NCBI GenBank assembly: GCA_963616935.1
Contig: CAVEMS010000006.1
Coordinates: forward strand, 39,390-103,389
DNA from: UBA4951 sp963616935
GTDB taxonomy: Bacteria; Bacillota_I; Bacilli_A; RFN20; CAG-826
Length of the DNA stretch: 64,000 nucleotides
Reading direction: 5' to 3'
In this document: positions 26,080-35,040 of the stretch, in pieces
How the letters are laid out: each line of letters opens with the position of its first letter
Position numbering within the stretch: position 1 is the first letter of the stretch
Notes under the pieces: model-generated
What the model was told of the DNA's origin: nothing
Seen by the model: only the letters and a program-made list of their open reading frames with translations
Database searches by the model: none
Program-made: the position numbers and the translations under genes

Positions 26080-27045
26080 ATGAGCGAAAAAGAAAATAAC
26101 CCCGTTATTAGTGTCATCGTCCCGGTCTATAATTCCGAGAAGACGATCGGAAAGGCGATTGAGAGCCTATTGGCGCAAAACGTCGAAGTTCCTTTTGAGG
26201 TGCTTTTCGCGTTAGGCGAAGGGAACGTCGACTCATCGCGAGAGATAATCGAGGCGTACGCGAAGGAAAACGATAACCTCCGATTGGTCCTTCGCCCTTA
26301 TCCGATGCGGCCTGGACGCGCCAGAATCGAGGCGATAAAAGAGGCGAAAGGAGAGTATTTGGCTTTCTTGGATAGCGACGATTGCTATCCGAAAGACGCC
26401 CTTAGGGTTTTCTATAAGGCGATCAAGGATAATGACGCCGATCTCGTCAATTCCTCTTTCTTCATATCCGATGGCGGCAAAAGGACGAAAAAGAATCTTT
26501 TCGTCAAAAACTGCCGCTTGGATGGCAGCGAGGCTATTTTGAAGGCGCTTTTTGACGATTCCTATTTTCGTTCTTTCTTATGGACGAAGATGATAAAACG
26601 CTCGCTTTTTCTAAATACGCCATTTCTGCTATTTGCGGGAAAAGACGATTTGTTCGAAGACACCGCCATTTTGGGAAGCGTCCTTCTTAATGCCAAGCGC
26701 GCGGTTTCGATCGCTGATCCTCTTTACGTCTATAACAAAGCCGTGACGACGAGCGAAACCTCTCTCCCCCGTCATAATCGCCACGAAAAGCATTTGAACG
26801 TTTTTATGGCTCTGAGGGAATTCTATGAACGCTCAGGAAGAGAAGACGCTGCCGATTTATTGATGCATTCTAAAGCCAGAACCGTTCTCTCGCTTATGTA
26901 TGATATTCGACTCGATAAAAAGAATGGCGCGTCAAAGGAATACATAAAAAAGGAAAAAGCGAGGCGGGAAACTTTATTCGCCAAAAAAAGAGGCGATGAG
27001 GCCTCTTTCGATATTGAAGACAAAATCGAGAGAATAGACGGATAG
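26080..27045 (+). CDS. Family 2 glycosyltransferase
   Basis: A 321-residue GT-A fold glycosyltransferase. SVIVPVYNSEKTIGKAIESL opens the nucleotide-sugar domain (residues about 10-30), and AFLDSDDCY (about 100-108) carries the metal-binding DxD. There is no transmembrane helix or signal peptide, so it should be cytosolic and act on a lipid- or nucleotide-linked acceptor. The sugar and acceptor cannot be read from sequence. There is no Shine-Dalgarno; a TATGAT box lies 12 nt upstream. It abuts the convergent deoC stop with no gap. Confidence 0.83.
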   Translation: MSEKENNPVISVIVPVYNSEKTIGKAIESLLAQNVEVPFEVLFALGEGNVDSSREIIEAYAKENDNLRLVLRPYPMRPGRARIEAIKEAKGEYLAFLDSDDCYPKDALRVFYKAIKDNDADLVNSSFFISDGGKRTKKNLFVKNCRLDGSEAILKALFDDSYFRSFLWTKMIKRSLFLNTPFLLFAGKDDLFEDTAILGSVLLNAKRAVSIADPLYVYNKAVTTSETSLPRHNRHEKHLNVFMALREFYERSGREDAADLLMHSKARTVLSLMYDIRLDKKNGASKEYIKKEKARRETLFAKKRGDEASFDIEDKIERIDG

Positions 27046-27705
27046 CTATTCGTGGTCGTCGGCCGCCTCTTCCATTATCTCGGCGCCGTGTGACGTCCCG
27101 ATTCTATTGGCTCCGGCGCGGACCATATCATAGAAATCGCTTACGCTCGATATCCCGCCGGCCGCTTTGACACCAAGCGACGGCCCGACGGCGTTTCGCA
27201 TTATGGCCACGTCTTCCGCTTTCGCGCCGCCTTTGCCGAAACCAGTCGATGTTTTGACGAAATCGGCACCGCCGTTTGCCGCGGCTTTGGCTGAGAAGGC
27301 GATTTCTTCCTTCGTCAGATAGCAATTCTCCAAAATGACCTTCAAAGTGTGGTTGCCGACGGCTTTTTTGATCATCGCGACCTCTTTCTCGATGAATTCG
27401 TAATCGTGTTCTTTGGCCATCGACACGTTTTGGACCATGTCGACTTCATCGGCGCCCATGGCGACGGCGTCTTTTGCTTCCATCGCCTTCATTTTTGGTG
27501 TCATTTGACCAAGCGGGAATCCGACGACTGTGCAAACTAAGACGTCGCTTCCTTCCAATAGCTTTTTGGCGACCGGGACGAAGAAAGGGTTGACGCAGAC
27601 GGACATGAATCCGTATTTCTTCGCTTCATTGCATAGTTTTACTATGTCTTCGCGTTTCGCATCGGCTTTCAAGCATGTGTGGTCGAAATATTTGGCTGTG
27701 ATCAT
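27046..27705 (-). CDS. deoC: Deoxyribose-phosphate aldolase
   Basis: A 219-residue class I aldolase that splits 2-deoxyribose-5-phosphate into glyceraldehyde-3-phosphate and acetaldehyde in deoxynucleoside catabolism. The conserved LKVILENCYLTKEE (residues about 120-133) and the Schiff-base lysine in FVKTSTGFGKGGA (near residue 152) are intact, as is the C-terminal GVKAAGGIS. The Shine-Dalgarno GAGGAAG lies upstream. It stands alone on this strand between the glycosyltransferase and rpmF. Confidence 0.95.
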   Translation of the reverse strand: MITAKYFDHTCLKADAKREDIVKLCNEAKKYGFMSVCVNPFFVPVAKKLLEGSDVLVCTVVGFPLGQMTPKMKAMEAKDAVAMGADEVDMVQNVSMAKEHDYEFIEKEVAMIKKAVGNHTLKVILENCYLTKEEIAFSAKAAANGGADFVKTSTGFGKGGAKAEDVAIMRNAVGPSLGVKAAGGISSVSDFYDMVRAGANRIGTSHGAEIMEEAADDHE

Positions 27706-27745
27706 GTTTTCTTCCTCTTATCTTATATATATGATAGATGAAATT

Positions 27746-27772
27746 AAGAAAAACGCCACCGCTTGGTGGCGC
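27746..27772 (-). terminator. Rho-independent terminator after rpmF
   Basis: A perfect 7-bp stem CGCCACC/GGTGGCG (27754-27760 with 27765-27771) with a 4-nt loop, followed on the minus strand by TTTTTCTT. Confidence 0.9.
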
Positions 27773-27779
27773 TAGAGGC

Positions 27780-27968
27780 TTATTTCTCTTCTTTCTTCAA
27801 ATGGAGGACGTCCTTTCCATCGTAGTAGCCGCATTCTGGGCAAACGTGATGTGAACGGATGGTCGCTCCGCAATGAGAGCACGTGGACAATCCTGTGACG
27901 GATAGTTTGAAGTGCGTGCGACGAAGTCTCTTTCTGGTTTTGCTGGTTCTTCTCTGCGGTACTGCCAT
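27780..27968 (-). CDS. rpmF: 50S ribosomal protein L32
   Basis: A 62-residue L32: MAVPQRRTSKTRKRLRRTH at the start and the zinc ribbon CSHCG (residues 31-35) with CPECGYY (43-49). This is the zinc-containing form. The Shine-Dalgarno AGGAAAG lies upstream. It has its own promoter and terminator; the DUF177 gene that often precedes rpmF is absent. Confidence 0.95.
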   Translation of the reverse strand: MAVPQRRTSKTRKRLRRTHFKLSVTGLSTCSHCGATIRSHHVCPECGYYDGKDVLHLKKEEK

Positions 27969-27998
27969 GGTTTTCTCTTTCCTTTCTTTTCCTCGTAA

Positions 27999-28026
27999 AT
28001 TATAGAGGAAGTTTCTTAACCTTCAA
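27999..28026 (-). promoter_or_regulatory. Promoter of rpmF
   Basis: Minus-strand -10 TATAAT (27999-28004), 16-nt spacer and -35 TTGAAG (28021-28026), 30 bp before the rpmF ATG. Confidence 0.7.
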
Positions 28027-28074
28027 TACTTATATATACATTGTCAAAAAAATACGATAATCATTCGATTAAAA

Positions 28075-29361
28075 CTAATCTATTGCAGTATTGACATCGT
28101 ATAAAACTGATTTGATTTCGCGTGTTAACGGCTTATCGCTTGGCGTTTTCACAAGCAAATAGTTTTCCGTGTGTCCGATCGCCGCTTTTTCTTTTGGGTC
28201 GTATGTTTCGAACAAAACTGGAAGCTCCTTGCCATAGAAGGCCTCTTCATAGTTCTTCCTTAACTCTTTGCTTAACGAAAGAAGCTCTTCGACGCGCCTC
28301 TTTTTGGTCGAGGGGTCGACGTCGGGCAAAGAAGATGCGTAGGTCCCTTTTCTTGAAGAGAAAGGGAAAACGTGGATTTCCGCGAACTCGGCGTTTTTGG
28401 CGAATTCCAAAGTCTCTTGCCATTCCTCCTCGCTTTCGAGGGGGAATCCGACGATGATATCGGTCGTTATGGCCGTGTCTTTTCTTATCCCCTTTAGAAG
28501 CGATACGGTTTTGAGGTAATCTTTCGGGTCGTAATGCCGCCGCATTCTTTCGAGCACGCTTTTGGAGCCGCTTTGCAACGAAAGATGGAAATGCGGCATC
28601 AGCGCTTTGTATTTCCGATACGCCTCTAGGAAAGAAGGCGATATCTCCGATTGATCCAAGGATGATATGCGAAGCCTTTCTAGCTCCGGAAAGGTTTCGA
28701 GGATATCGGTTATAAGCTCGCCTAATCCATAGCTTCCATCGCCCAAGTCTTTCCCATAGTATCCTATCTCCACCCCGGATAAGACGATTTCTTTAGTTCC
28801 CTTCGCCAAAAGGTCTTTGATTTCGTATAGGATGCTTTCTTGGAGTCTGGAACGGCTTTTGCCTCTTAATGAAGGTATTGCGCAATAGGAGCAGAATTTA
28901 TCGCAGCCGTCTTGAATTTTCAAATACGCTCTGACTGGTGCGATAGTATAATTCGACTTAAGTTCTTCGAATGGCCCTTCCGTTCTTTTTTTGGAGACGA
29001 GGCAGAGCGGTCTTCTTTCTTTTTCATATCTGGCGATGGCGTCCGGTATCATCCCTCTACTTTCCGTCCCAAGAACTATGTCGGCACCCATTTTGAGCGC
29101 TTCTTCCCCTATTTCCTTGGTGTAGCAGCCCATGGCAATCAAAATGGCATTCGGCGCCAAACGTCTGAATTTCCTGATGTGTTGGCGCGATTTTTGAGCG
29201 GCTATCGCGGTGACGGCGCAGGTGTTGATTACTATGACGTCGCTTTCCGATGGATTAAGGGTTTCGTTATATCCGTTTTCCTCTAATGCGGCTAGCACAT
29301 GTGTCATCTCATAGGCATTGACCTTGCAGCCAAGGGAAAAACCGTAGCACTTCTTGCTCAT
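28075..29361 (-). CDS. mtaB: tRNA t6A37 methylthiotransferase MtaB
   Basis: A 428-residue radical-SAM methylthiotransferase that converts t6A37 to ms2t6A37 in tRNAs. The N-terminal UPF0004 domain has cluster cysteines in SLGCKVN and NTCAVT (third in MGCYTKE). The radical-SAM CxxxCxxC is CDKFCSYC (near residues 152-159). A C-terminal TRAM-like region closes the protein (residues about 365-428). Best fit is MtaB/YqeV rather than MiaB from the CKVN motif and from synteny with rsmE and dnaJ. The start overlaps the preceding gene by 4 nt. Confidence 0.93.
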   Translation of the reverse strand: MSKKCYGFSLGCKVNAYEMTHVLAALEENGYNETLNPSESDVIVINTCAVTAIAAQKSRQHIRKFRRLAPNAILIAMGCYTKEIGEEALKMGADIVLGTESRGMIPDAIARYEKERRPLCLVSKKRTEGPFEELKSNYTIAPVRAYLKIQDGCDKFCSYCAIPSLRGKSRSRLQESILYEIKDLLAKGTKEIVLSGVEIGYYGKDLGDGSYGLGELITDILETFPELERLRISSLDQSEISPSFLEAYRKYKALMPHFHLSLQSGSKSVLERMRRHYDPKDYLKTVSLLKGIRKDTAITTDIIVGFPLESEEEWQETLEFAKNAEFAEIHVFPFSSRKGTYASSLPDVDPSTKKRRVEELLSLSKELRKNYEEAFYGKELPVLFETYDPKEKAAIGHTENYLLVKTPSDKPLTREIKSVLYDVNTAID

Positions 29362-30113
29362 TTCGCTTTTCTTTCCGATGACATGATTTCCTGCACGAGG
29401 AAATTCGACACGAGCTTTTCCTCGACTAGCGTTTTTAACAATGCGTCGCGGCTATAGGAAAAATAGGCCTTCGCGACCTTTTTAAGCCTCGAAGTGAGGT
29501 GGGTTTTGGTGACGTTTTCGAGTTTTTTGTCGAATAACGCTATCTCGGCGTCGAGCCTTCCCTCGTCGTTTATGAAGTAGATGCGGTCGCTATCGAAATC
29601 GTAGCAGGCCATCTCCTTTTCTTTTTTCATAAGCGGCACAAGCGAGGTGAAATAGGAATCGAAGAGGGAGGAGCCATAGAAATCAAACGGATCGACCAAA
29701 ATCGCCTGATAGTCTCTTAATAGTCTTTTATATGGCTCCGTTTCTAGCCTTAGGAAGTCCTTTGAATAGAGCAAAGAGAGGCTTAATGGCAATATCGGGA
29801 CGTAATTGGCCTCGCCACTCACTTTGAGGTATGGCAGATCGCTAAGGATTCCTTCGATGAATTCCTGATCTGGCAAGCCATCGACATTCTTAAGGTGATT
29901 TTTCACCTCTTTCTCGATGATTTCTTTGTTTTCCAAACTTCTTGAAACGATATTCGCTCTGATTACTTCGAATGGGGTAGCCGCTTTCGAAAGATGGCGG
30001 TAGATATCGATAGAAGCCAGGCGAAGGCTGTGTTTCGAAAAATAGACTGCCTCGCTTGATCTCGCGTAGTCGTTTGGCCTTTGTTCTTTGCTGAGCTTTT
30101 CGAAGATCGTCAT
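29358..30113 (-). CDS. Unknown protein coupled to rsmE and mtaB
   Basis: A 251-residue protein not recognised from its sequence. The ATG at 30113 (MTIFEKLSKEQRP) overlaps the rsmE stop, and its own stop overlaps the mtaB start, both ATGA-type junctions, so it is translated as part of that operon. It is hydrophilic and mixed alpha/beta, without signal peptide, membrane helix or an obvious catalytic motif. A charged C-terminal helix region ends SSERKAK. The frame is open further upstream, but only across the rsmE gene in another frame. Position suggests a link to RNA modification; this is inference only. Confidence 0.7.
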   Translation of the reverse strand: MTIFEKLSKEQRPNDYARSSEAVYFSKHSLRLASIDIYRHLSKAATPFEVIRANIVSRSLENKEIIEKEVKNHLKNVDGLPDQEFIEGILSDLPYLKVSGEANYVPILPLSLSLLYSKDFLRLETEPYKRLLRDYQAILVDPFDFYGSSLFDSYFTSLVPLMKKEKEMACYDFDSDRIYFINDEGRLDAEIALFDKKLENVTKTHLTSRLKKVAKAYFSYSRDALLKTLVEEKLVSNFLVQEIMSSERKAK

Positions 30114-30832
30114 TTTTTTGCCTCGGCGATTAAAGAGAAGACGCTTGCGAAGTAGATGCTCGCCGTCTCGGCGCGTAATATCCTCTTTCCTAAACTGATT
30201 GGAAGGAAGCCGGATTCCTTCGCTTTTTCCACTTCTCTTTCCTCGAATCCGCCCTCGGGACCGATCAAGCAAATTGTTTTTTCCTCGCCTTTTATCGACG
30301 ATAGCTCGCTTAGTAGCGATGAATCGCCTTTGGACAATTCTTCATAGGCGATGTAGCGACGATTGGCTTTCTCCTTTAGGGCCTCTTCGAAAGAAACGAT
30401 AGGCGAGACTACGGGGACGAAAAGCCTTTTCGATTGCGACGCGGCGCCTTCGACGATCCTTTCGTATCTCTCTAGTTTCTTCTTTTTCCCCTTTTCGTCT
30501 AGCTTTATGATTGACCTTTTCGAAATGAAGGGAATGAACTTTTTCACCCCGAGTTCCGTCCCTTTTTGCAAGACTAATTCGTCGTGCCCGTTTTTCAAAA
30601 GGGAAAAGGCGAGGCAGAGGTCGGATGGGAGCTCGCTATGGCATTCGATTTCCTCGTCCACCTTTATCTTAAGGGGGTTAGTCGACTTGACTAAGCATAA
30701 AAAAAGACGGCCATCATCGGCTATCTCTATCTTTTCCCCGGTTTTTATCCGTAAAACGTTCAAAAGATGATGGGCGTCCTCGTCGCTTAAGAAAGCTTCC
30801 TCTCCTTGCCTATGGCCGAAAAAGCGGTTCAT
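30110..30832 (-). CDS. rsmE: 16S rRNA (uracil-1498-N3)-methyltransferase RsmE
   Basis: A 240-residue SPOUT methyltransferase. The N-terminal PUA-like part begins MNRFFGHRQGEEAFLSDEDAHH. The knot shows QKGTELGVKKFIPF (near residue 85), IGPEGGFEEREVEKA (near residue 190) and LGKRILRAETASIYF (near residue 213), the diagnostic RsmE motifs. The 1-nt overlap with the TM2 gene and 4-nt overlap with the next gene place it in the middle of an operon. Confidence 0.94.
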   Translation of the reverse strand: MNRFFGHRQGEEAFLSDEDAHHLLNVLRIKTGEKIEIADDGRLFLCLVKSTNPLKIKVDEEIECHSELPSDLCLAFSLLKNGHDELVLQKGTELGVKKFIPFISKRSIIKLDEKGKKKKLERYERIVEGAASQSKRLFVPVVSPIVSFEEALKEKANRRYIAYEELSKGDSSLLSELSSIKGEEKTICLIGPEGGFEEREVEKAKESGFLPISLGKRILRAETASIYFASVFSLIAEAKK

Positions 30833-31275
30833 TATCGCAAAAACTCCCCGTGCGCGTCTTTCAAGGAATCCTTGACGAAATATTTGATCGAGATGCCGGC
30901 ATAGATAAGAAAGACGATACCGAAAGCGATTAAATACGAAAGTCCCGTTTGAATCGATAGTTTTATCGCAAAGGCGAATATCGATCCGATTGCAGCGATA
31001 AAGATTAGCGTGGCGATTAGTTCGATAAGGCCTCTCTTTTTGAATCCCAAATAGAAACTATGGGCTCCGAAGGAACCCAAAAACAGGCATAAAAGAGCGC
31101 AAGTGAGGCGCGATTTGCTTTTCAAAAGCTTGTAATCGCCGCTCACGGGATTTATGAATTGCGTCATGTCTTTCGTTTCGTATCCCTCGTCGATCGGGTT
31201 CTCCTCGCCGCAATATGGGCAAAGATCCTTATCGAAGGAAGAGATGGAATGGTGACAGCGTTTGCAGATCGGCAT
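30832..31275 (-). CDS. Zinc-ribbon TM2-domain membrane protein
   Basis: A 147-residue protein. A zinc ribbon (CKRC at residues 4-7, CPYC near 18-21) is followed by a TM2 domain: LLCLFLGSFGAHSFYLGF and a turn, then a second hydrophobic helix and a third near residues 108-128. TM2 proteins have no firm general function. It lies where prmA sits in Bacillus (between dnaJ and rsmE) and overlaps the rsmE start by 1 nt. Confidence 0.8.
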   Translation of the reverse strand: MPICKRCHHSISSFDKDLCPYCGEENPIDEGYETKDMTQFINPVSGDYKLLKSKSRLTCALLCLFLGSFGAHSFYLGFKKRGLIELIATLIFIAAIGSIFAFAIKLSIQTGLSYLIAFGIVFLIYAGISIKYFVKDSLKDAHGEFLR

Positions 31276-31353
31276 AATTGGTCTCCGTGCCTATTAGATT
31301 AGCACAATATTTTTTCTTCTTTTATCTTTTTTAGATAAAATCGGATGGACTCT

Positions 31354-32487
31354 CTACTTTTTGAATGCGCCCTTCCACCATTTTCCTTTCTTCGCGTCTT
31401 CTTCCTTTTGGAATTGGGCGAGAAGTTCTTTTTGCGTCGATGAAAGGTTGGTCGGGGTTTGGACTTTCACGTGAAGGTATTGGTCGCCTGGCTTGCCGGT
31501 TCGGAGATCTTTGATGCCTTTTCCCTTGAGCTTAAGCACTTGCTCTGGCTGGGTGCCGGCTGGTATGTCGACACTCACTTCGCCATAGACCGTTTGAACG
31601 TCGATTTGGACGCCAAGCGCGCAAGAGACGAAACTTAGTGGCAAGTCCATGTGTATGTCGTTTCCGTCGCGTTTGAAGTTTTTGTCCGCTTTAATGCGGA
31701 TTTCGACGTATAAGTCGCCGTTTTCGCCGCCCAAAGAGCCGCGTTCGCCTTTGCCTCGCACGCGGATTTGCTGGCCGGCGTTGATGCCGGCTGGCACATT
31801 GACGTCAAGATCGGTGTGGACGCGATGATAGCCGCTCCCATTACAGGAAGAGCAGGCTTTTTTGATTGTTTTGCCGGTGCCATGGCAATATTCGCAAGCC
31901 TCTTCCGACTGCATGACGCCGAAAATCGTCCTTTGTTGCTTCAAGACGGTTCCGCGTCCGCCGCAGTGTGAACAGGTCTGAATGTCGCTTGGGCTTTCGG
32001 CACCGCTGCCATGACAATGCTCACATGGCTCATCATACGTCAAAGGAACGCTTATATGGCAGCCATTGATGGCGTCCATGAAGGAAATCGTGGCTTGATA
32101 GAGGGTGTCGCTGCCTTTGGTGGGACCATTGGAAGAACCTCTCCGCCTACTTCCTCCTCCGAAGAAGGAATTGAAAATGTCGCTTAGATCGACGTCGCCG
32201 AACCCTTGACTCGAGAAACCTCCGCCGAATGGGCCGCCGGCTCCGCCCATGCCTGATCCCTGTTCGAAGGCGGCATGTCCGAATTGGTCGTATCTTTTCC
32301 TTTTCTCGTCGTCGTAAAGGACGTCATAAGCCTCTTGGATTTCTTCGAATTTCTTCGGAGCGTCCGGGCTTTTGTTGATATCTGGGTGATATTGCTTGGC
32401 CAATTTGCGGTATGCGCTTTTGATTTCGTCTTTCGATGCGCTTTTGCTAACGCCAAGCACATCATAGTAATCGCGTTTTTCAGCCAT
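31354..32487 (-). CDS. dnaJ: Chaperone DnaJ (Hsp40)
   Basis: A 377-residue type I DnaJ. The J domain is at residues about 3-70 with the HPD motif in QYHPDINKS. A glycine-rich linker (GGAGGPFGGGF) follows, then four zinc repeats (CEHCHGSG, CSHCGGRG, CEYCHGTG, CSSCNGSG), and the C-terminal substrate domain. The ATG at 32487 has AAAGGAG upstream; the GTG 9 nt earlier overlaps that Shine-Dalgarno. It is the last gene of the heat-shock operon. Confidence 0.96.
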   Translation of the reverse strand: MAEKRDYYDVLGVSKSASKDEIKSAYRKLAKQYHPDINKSPDAPKKFEEIQEAYDVLYDDEKRKRYDQFGHAAFEQGSGMGGAGGPFGGGFSSQGFGDVDLSDIFNSFFGGGSRRRGSSNGPTKGSDTLYQATISFMDAINGCHISVPLTYDEPCEHCHGSGAESPSDIQTCSHCGGRGTVLKQQRTIFGVMQSEEACEYCHGTGKTIKKACSSCNGSGYHRVHTDLDVNVPAGINAGQQIRVRGKGERGSLGGENGDLYVEIRIKADKNFKRDGNDIHMDLPLSFVSCALGVQIDVQTVYGEVSVDIPAGTQPEQVLKLKGKGIKDLRTGKPGDQYLHVKVQTPTNLSSTQKELLAQFQKEEDAKKGKWWKGAFKK

Positions 32488-32515
32488 GTTATTCACTCCT
32501 TTCTAAAGTGCGAAT

Positions 32516-32541
32516 AGACGCCTAGTTTCCCAGGCGTCTAC
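32516..32541. other. Perfect inverted repeat between dnaK and dnaJ
   Basis: TAGACGCCT (32516-32524) and AGGCGTCTA (32533-32541) form a 9-bp stem with an 8-nt loop in the dnaK-dnaJ gap. On the minus (mRNA) strand no T-run follows, so it is not a standard terminator; it could be a processing or partial-attenuation hairpin that sets the dnaK:dnaJ ratio. Confidence 0.6.
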
Positions 32542-32558
32542 GTAGTTATTTTTGATTA

Positions 32559-34391
32559 TTAAGCTTTTTTGTCGGTGAAATCGGCATCGACGACGTCATC
32601 TGCGTTTTCGCTACCGGTCGCGTTTCCAGCGTTTGCGCCGTTTGTCGCGCCGTTTGCCTGTTGTTGATAAGCGGCGGCTTGGCTGGCGGCGTCTTCGAGA
32701 CGGCCGACTATTTCGCGAAGCTTATTGATGTCGTCGCTTTGGATGGCGCCTTGGGCTTCGTCGCGAAGCTTGGTGAGCTGATCCTTTTGCTCCGCCGACA
32801 TCGACTCGCCCTTTTCCACGAGCGTGCGGTTGATCTCGTCGACATAGGTTTGAGCCTTGTTCTTGACTTCGATATCGCCTTTTCTCTTTTCGTCGGCCTC
32901 TTTATTGGCTTCGGCGTCTTTGATCATTCGGTCGATGTCCTCTTTCGATAAGCCGTTCGAGCCGCTGATCGTGATGTCTTGTGATTTTTGCGTATCGAGG
33001 TCTTTGGCCGTGACTTTGACGATGCCGTTGACGTCGATTGAGAAGGTGACTTCGATTCTTGGCTGCCCTTTCATCGCCGGCTTAATACCGGAGAGTTGGA
33101 AATGACCGAGGAGCTTGTTGTCGTGGGCCATTTGTCTTTCACCTTGGTAAACCATGATGTCGACGGCTGGTTGATTATCTTGCGCTGTGGAGAAGACTTG
33201 GCTCTTGGTGGTAGGAATCGTGGTGTTTCTCGGGATGAGAGGAGTCATGATTCCGCCTAATGTCTCGATGCCTAGGGTAAGAGGCGTGACGTCGAGCAAG
33301 ACAACGTCTTTGACGTCTCCGGCGATGACGCCGCCTTGGATGGCTGCGCCGATCGAAACGGCTTCGTCAGGGTTAACGGACAAGTTGATTTCGTGGCCGG
33401 TGACTTTCTTAACCATCTCTTGGACGGCTGGCATACGGATGGAGCCGCCGATCATTAGGATGTCGCCAAGCTCGTTATAGCTGAGTTTCGCATCGGCCAT
33501 GGCTTTTTCCATAGGGATTTTGCAACGTTCGAGCAGATTTCTCGTTAAATCTTGGAATTTGGCACGGGTGATTTTGCCTTCCCAGTTGATAGGACCGTTG
33601 GCGCTCATGCCGATGAATGGAAGGGAGATGGTGGTCTCTAAGCTGCTGGATAGCTCGATTTTGGCTTTTTCAGCGGCGTCCAAGAAACGCTGTTTGGCCA
33701 TTTTGTCGGTCAAATCGGCGCCGGTTTCCTGAAGGATTTGGGCGTGGATCCAATCCGCTAAGGCATTATCCCAGTCATCGCCGCCCAAATGGGTGTCGCC
33801 ATTGGTCGAAAGGACTTGGAAGGTGCCATCGCCGATATCGAGAATCGAAACGTCTAATGTGCCGCCGCCTAAGTCGAAGACAAGGACTTTCTCGCTTTTG
33901 TTGTTCTCTAAGCCATAGGCAAGGCAGCTCGCGGTCGGCTCATTGATGATACGGACGACTTCGAGTCCGGCGATCGTGCCGGCGTCTTTGGTTGCTTGAC
34001 GTTGGGCGTCATTGAAGTAGGCCGGAACGGTGATGACCGCTTTCGAGACTGGTTGCCCGAGGCTCTTTTCGGCGTAGGACTTCATATAAGCCAAAACCTT
34101 GGAAGAGATTTCTTGCGGCGTATAGTCCTTATTAAGACAATTGATGTGGAATTTTTCCGATGTGCCGATATAACGTTTGGCGCTGCGGACGGTGTCCGGA
34201 TTCGTGATCATCTGACGTTTTGCCGCATTGCCGACGATTTCTTCGCCGCTCCCCTTGAAAGCGACCACGCTTGGGGTGGTGTTTGTGCCTTCTGGGTTAG
34301 GGATGACCTTCACCTTGCCATCCGCTTGAAGATAGCTGATGACGCTGTTGGTGGTACCTAAGTCGATACCTACGATGATTTCTTTTGCCAT
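32559..34391 (-). CDS. dnaK: Chaperone DnaK (Hsp70)
   Basis: A 610-residue Hsp70. ATPase motifs are GIDLGTTNSV (residues 7-16), VPAYFNDAQRQATKDAG, LVFDLGGGTLDVSI and IMIGGSIRMP. The linker VLLDVTPLTLGIETLGG leads to the substrate domain. The C-terminus is Q/N/G/A-rich and ends with a DDVVDADF-type tail, which usually binds co-chaperones. The Shine-Dalgarno AAGGAGG lies in the 13-nt gap from grpE. Confidence 0.97.
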   Translation of the reverse strand: MAKEIIVGIDLGTTNSVISYLQADGKVKVIPNPEGTNTTPSVVAFKGSGEEIVGNAAKRQMITNPDTVRSAKRYIGTSEKFHINCLNKDYTPQEISSKVLAYMKSYAEKSLGQPVSKAVITVPAYFNDAQRQATKDAGTIAGLEVVRIINEPTASCLAYGLENNKSEKVLVFDLGGGTLDVSILDIGDGTFQVLSTNGDTHLGGDDWDNALADWIHAQILQETGADLTDKMAKQRFLDAAEKAKIELSSSLETTISLPFIGMSANGPINWEGKITRAKFQDLTRNLLERCKIPMEKAMADAKLSYNELGDILMIGGSIRMPAVQEMVKKVTGHEINLSVNPDEAVSIGAAIQGGVIAGDVKDVVLLDVTPLTLGIETLGGIMTPLIPRNTTIPTTKSQVFSTAQDNQPAVDIMVYQGERQMAHDNKLLGHFQLSGIKPAMKGQPRIEVTFSIDVNGIVKVTAKDLDTQKSQDITISGSNGLSKEDIDRMIKDAEANKEADEKRKGDIEVKNKAQTYVDEINRTLVEKGESMSAEQKDQLTKLRDEAQGAIQSDDINKLREIVGRLEDAASQAAAYQQQANGATNGANAGNATGSENADDVVDADFTDKKA

Positions 34392-34404
34392 TGTTTTTTC
34401 CTCC

Positions 34405-35040
34405 TTAGGCCTTATTCACGGCCTCATTTTCGATGGTTGAATCTTTGTCTTCTTCTTTCGTCTCTTCTTTTTTCTTCGGATAAACCGCCACTTTGGCCGG
34501 CGAGACGATGCGGTCATGTAGTTTATATCCCTTCGCGAACACTTTCGCGACGAGGCCTTCTTTTCCTTCGGCGTATGGCGCCATGTCGATGGCGTGCATG
34601 TAGGAAGGATCGAACTTGTCCCCTTCTTTCGGGGCCAATTCGGTGACGCCTTCCGCTTCTAGGCTTGCCAATATCTGGTTATAGATGAATTGGAAGCCTT
34701 GGCGGTAATTCTTCGCCTCTTCGCCATTTGGCGTGGCGGAGAGAGCCATATGGAAGCTGTCTAGGGCTGGAAGAAGCGATTCGAGGAATCCTTCGGCGCG
34801 GTAACGCAGAGCCTCGCGGTGGTCGCTTTCAAGTGATTTCCTGAGATTTTGCGTATCGGCGAAGGCCATATAGTATTTGTTTTTCCAGTCTTCGCACTCT
34901 TCTTTCGCCTTTTTCAATTCTTCTTCGAGCTTCTCTTCTTTCGAAGGCTCTTTCTCTTTCTTTTCTTCCTTTATTTCTTTGTCGTTTTCTTGTTCGGCTG
35001 CGGTTTTTCCGTCTTCCCGCTTTTTGCTTTTTTCGAACAT
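34405..35040 (-). CDS. grpE: Nucleotide exchange factor GrpE
   Basis: A 211-residue GrpE: a long, highly charged N-terminal coiled coil (residues about 1-70, mostly K and E), then YMAFADTQNLRKSLE, and the C-terminal beta domain with KGYKLHDRIVSPAKVAV. It exchanges ADP on DnaK. The ATG at 35040 has AAAGGAG at proper spacing although it lies 70 nt inside the hrcA reading frame. Confidence 0.94.
   Translation of the reverse strand: MFEKSKKREDGKTAAEQENDKEIKEEKKEKEPSKEEKLEEELKKAKEECEDWKNKYYMAFADTQNLRKSLESDHREALRYRAEGFLESLLPALDSFHMALSATPNGEEAKNYRQGFQFIYNQILASLEAEGVTELAPKEGDKFDPSYMHAIDMAPYAEGKEGLVAKVFAKGYKLHDRIVSPAKVAVYPKKKEETKEEDKDSTIENEAVNKA

Noticed and set aside
31290..31345. Possible terminator after dnaJ (TTTTATC/GATAAAA repeat)
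   Set aside because: The stem is pure A/T apart from one pair and no T-run follows on the minus strand.
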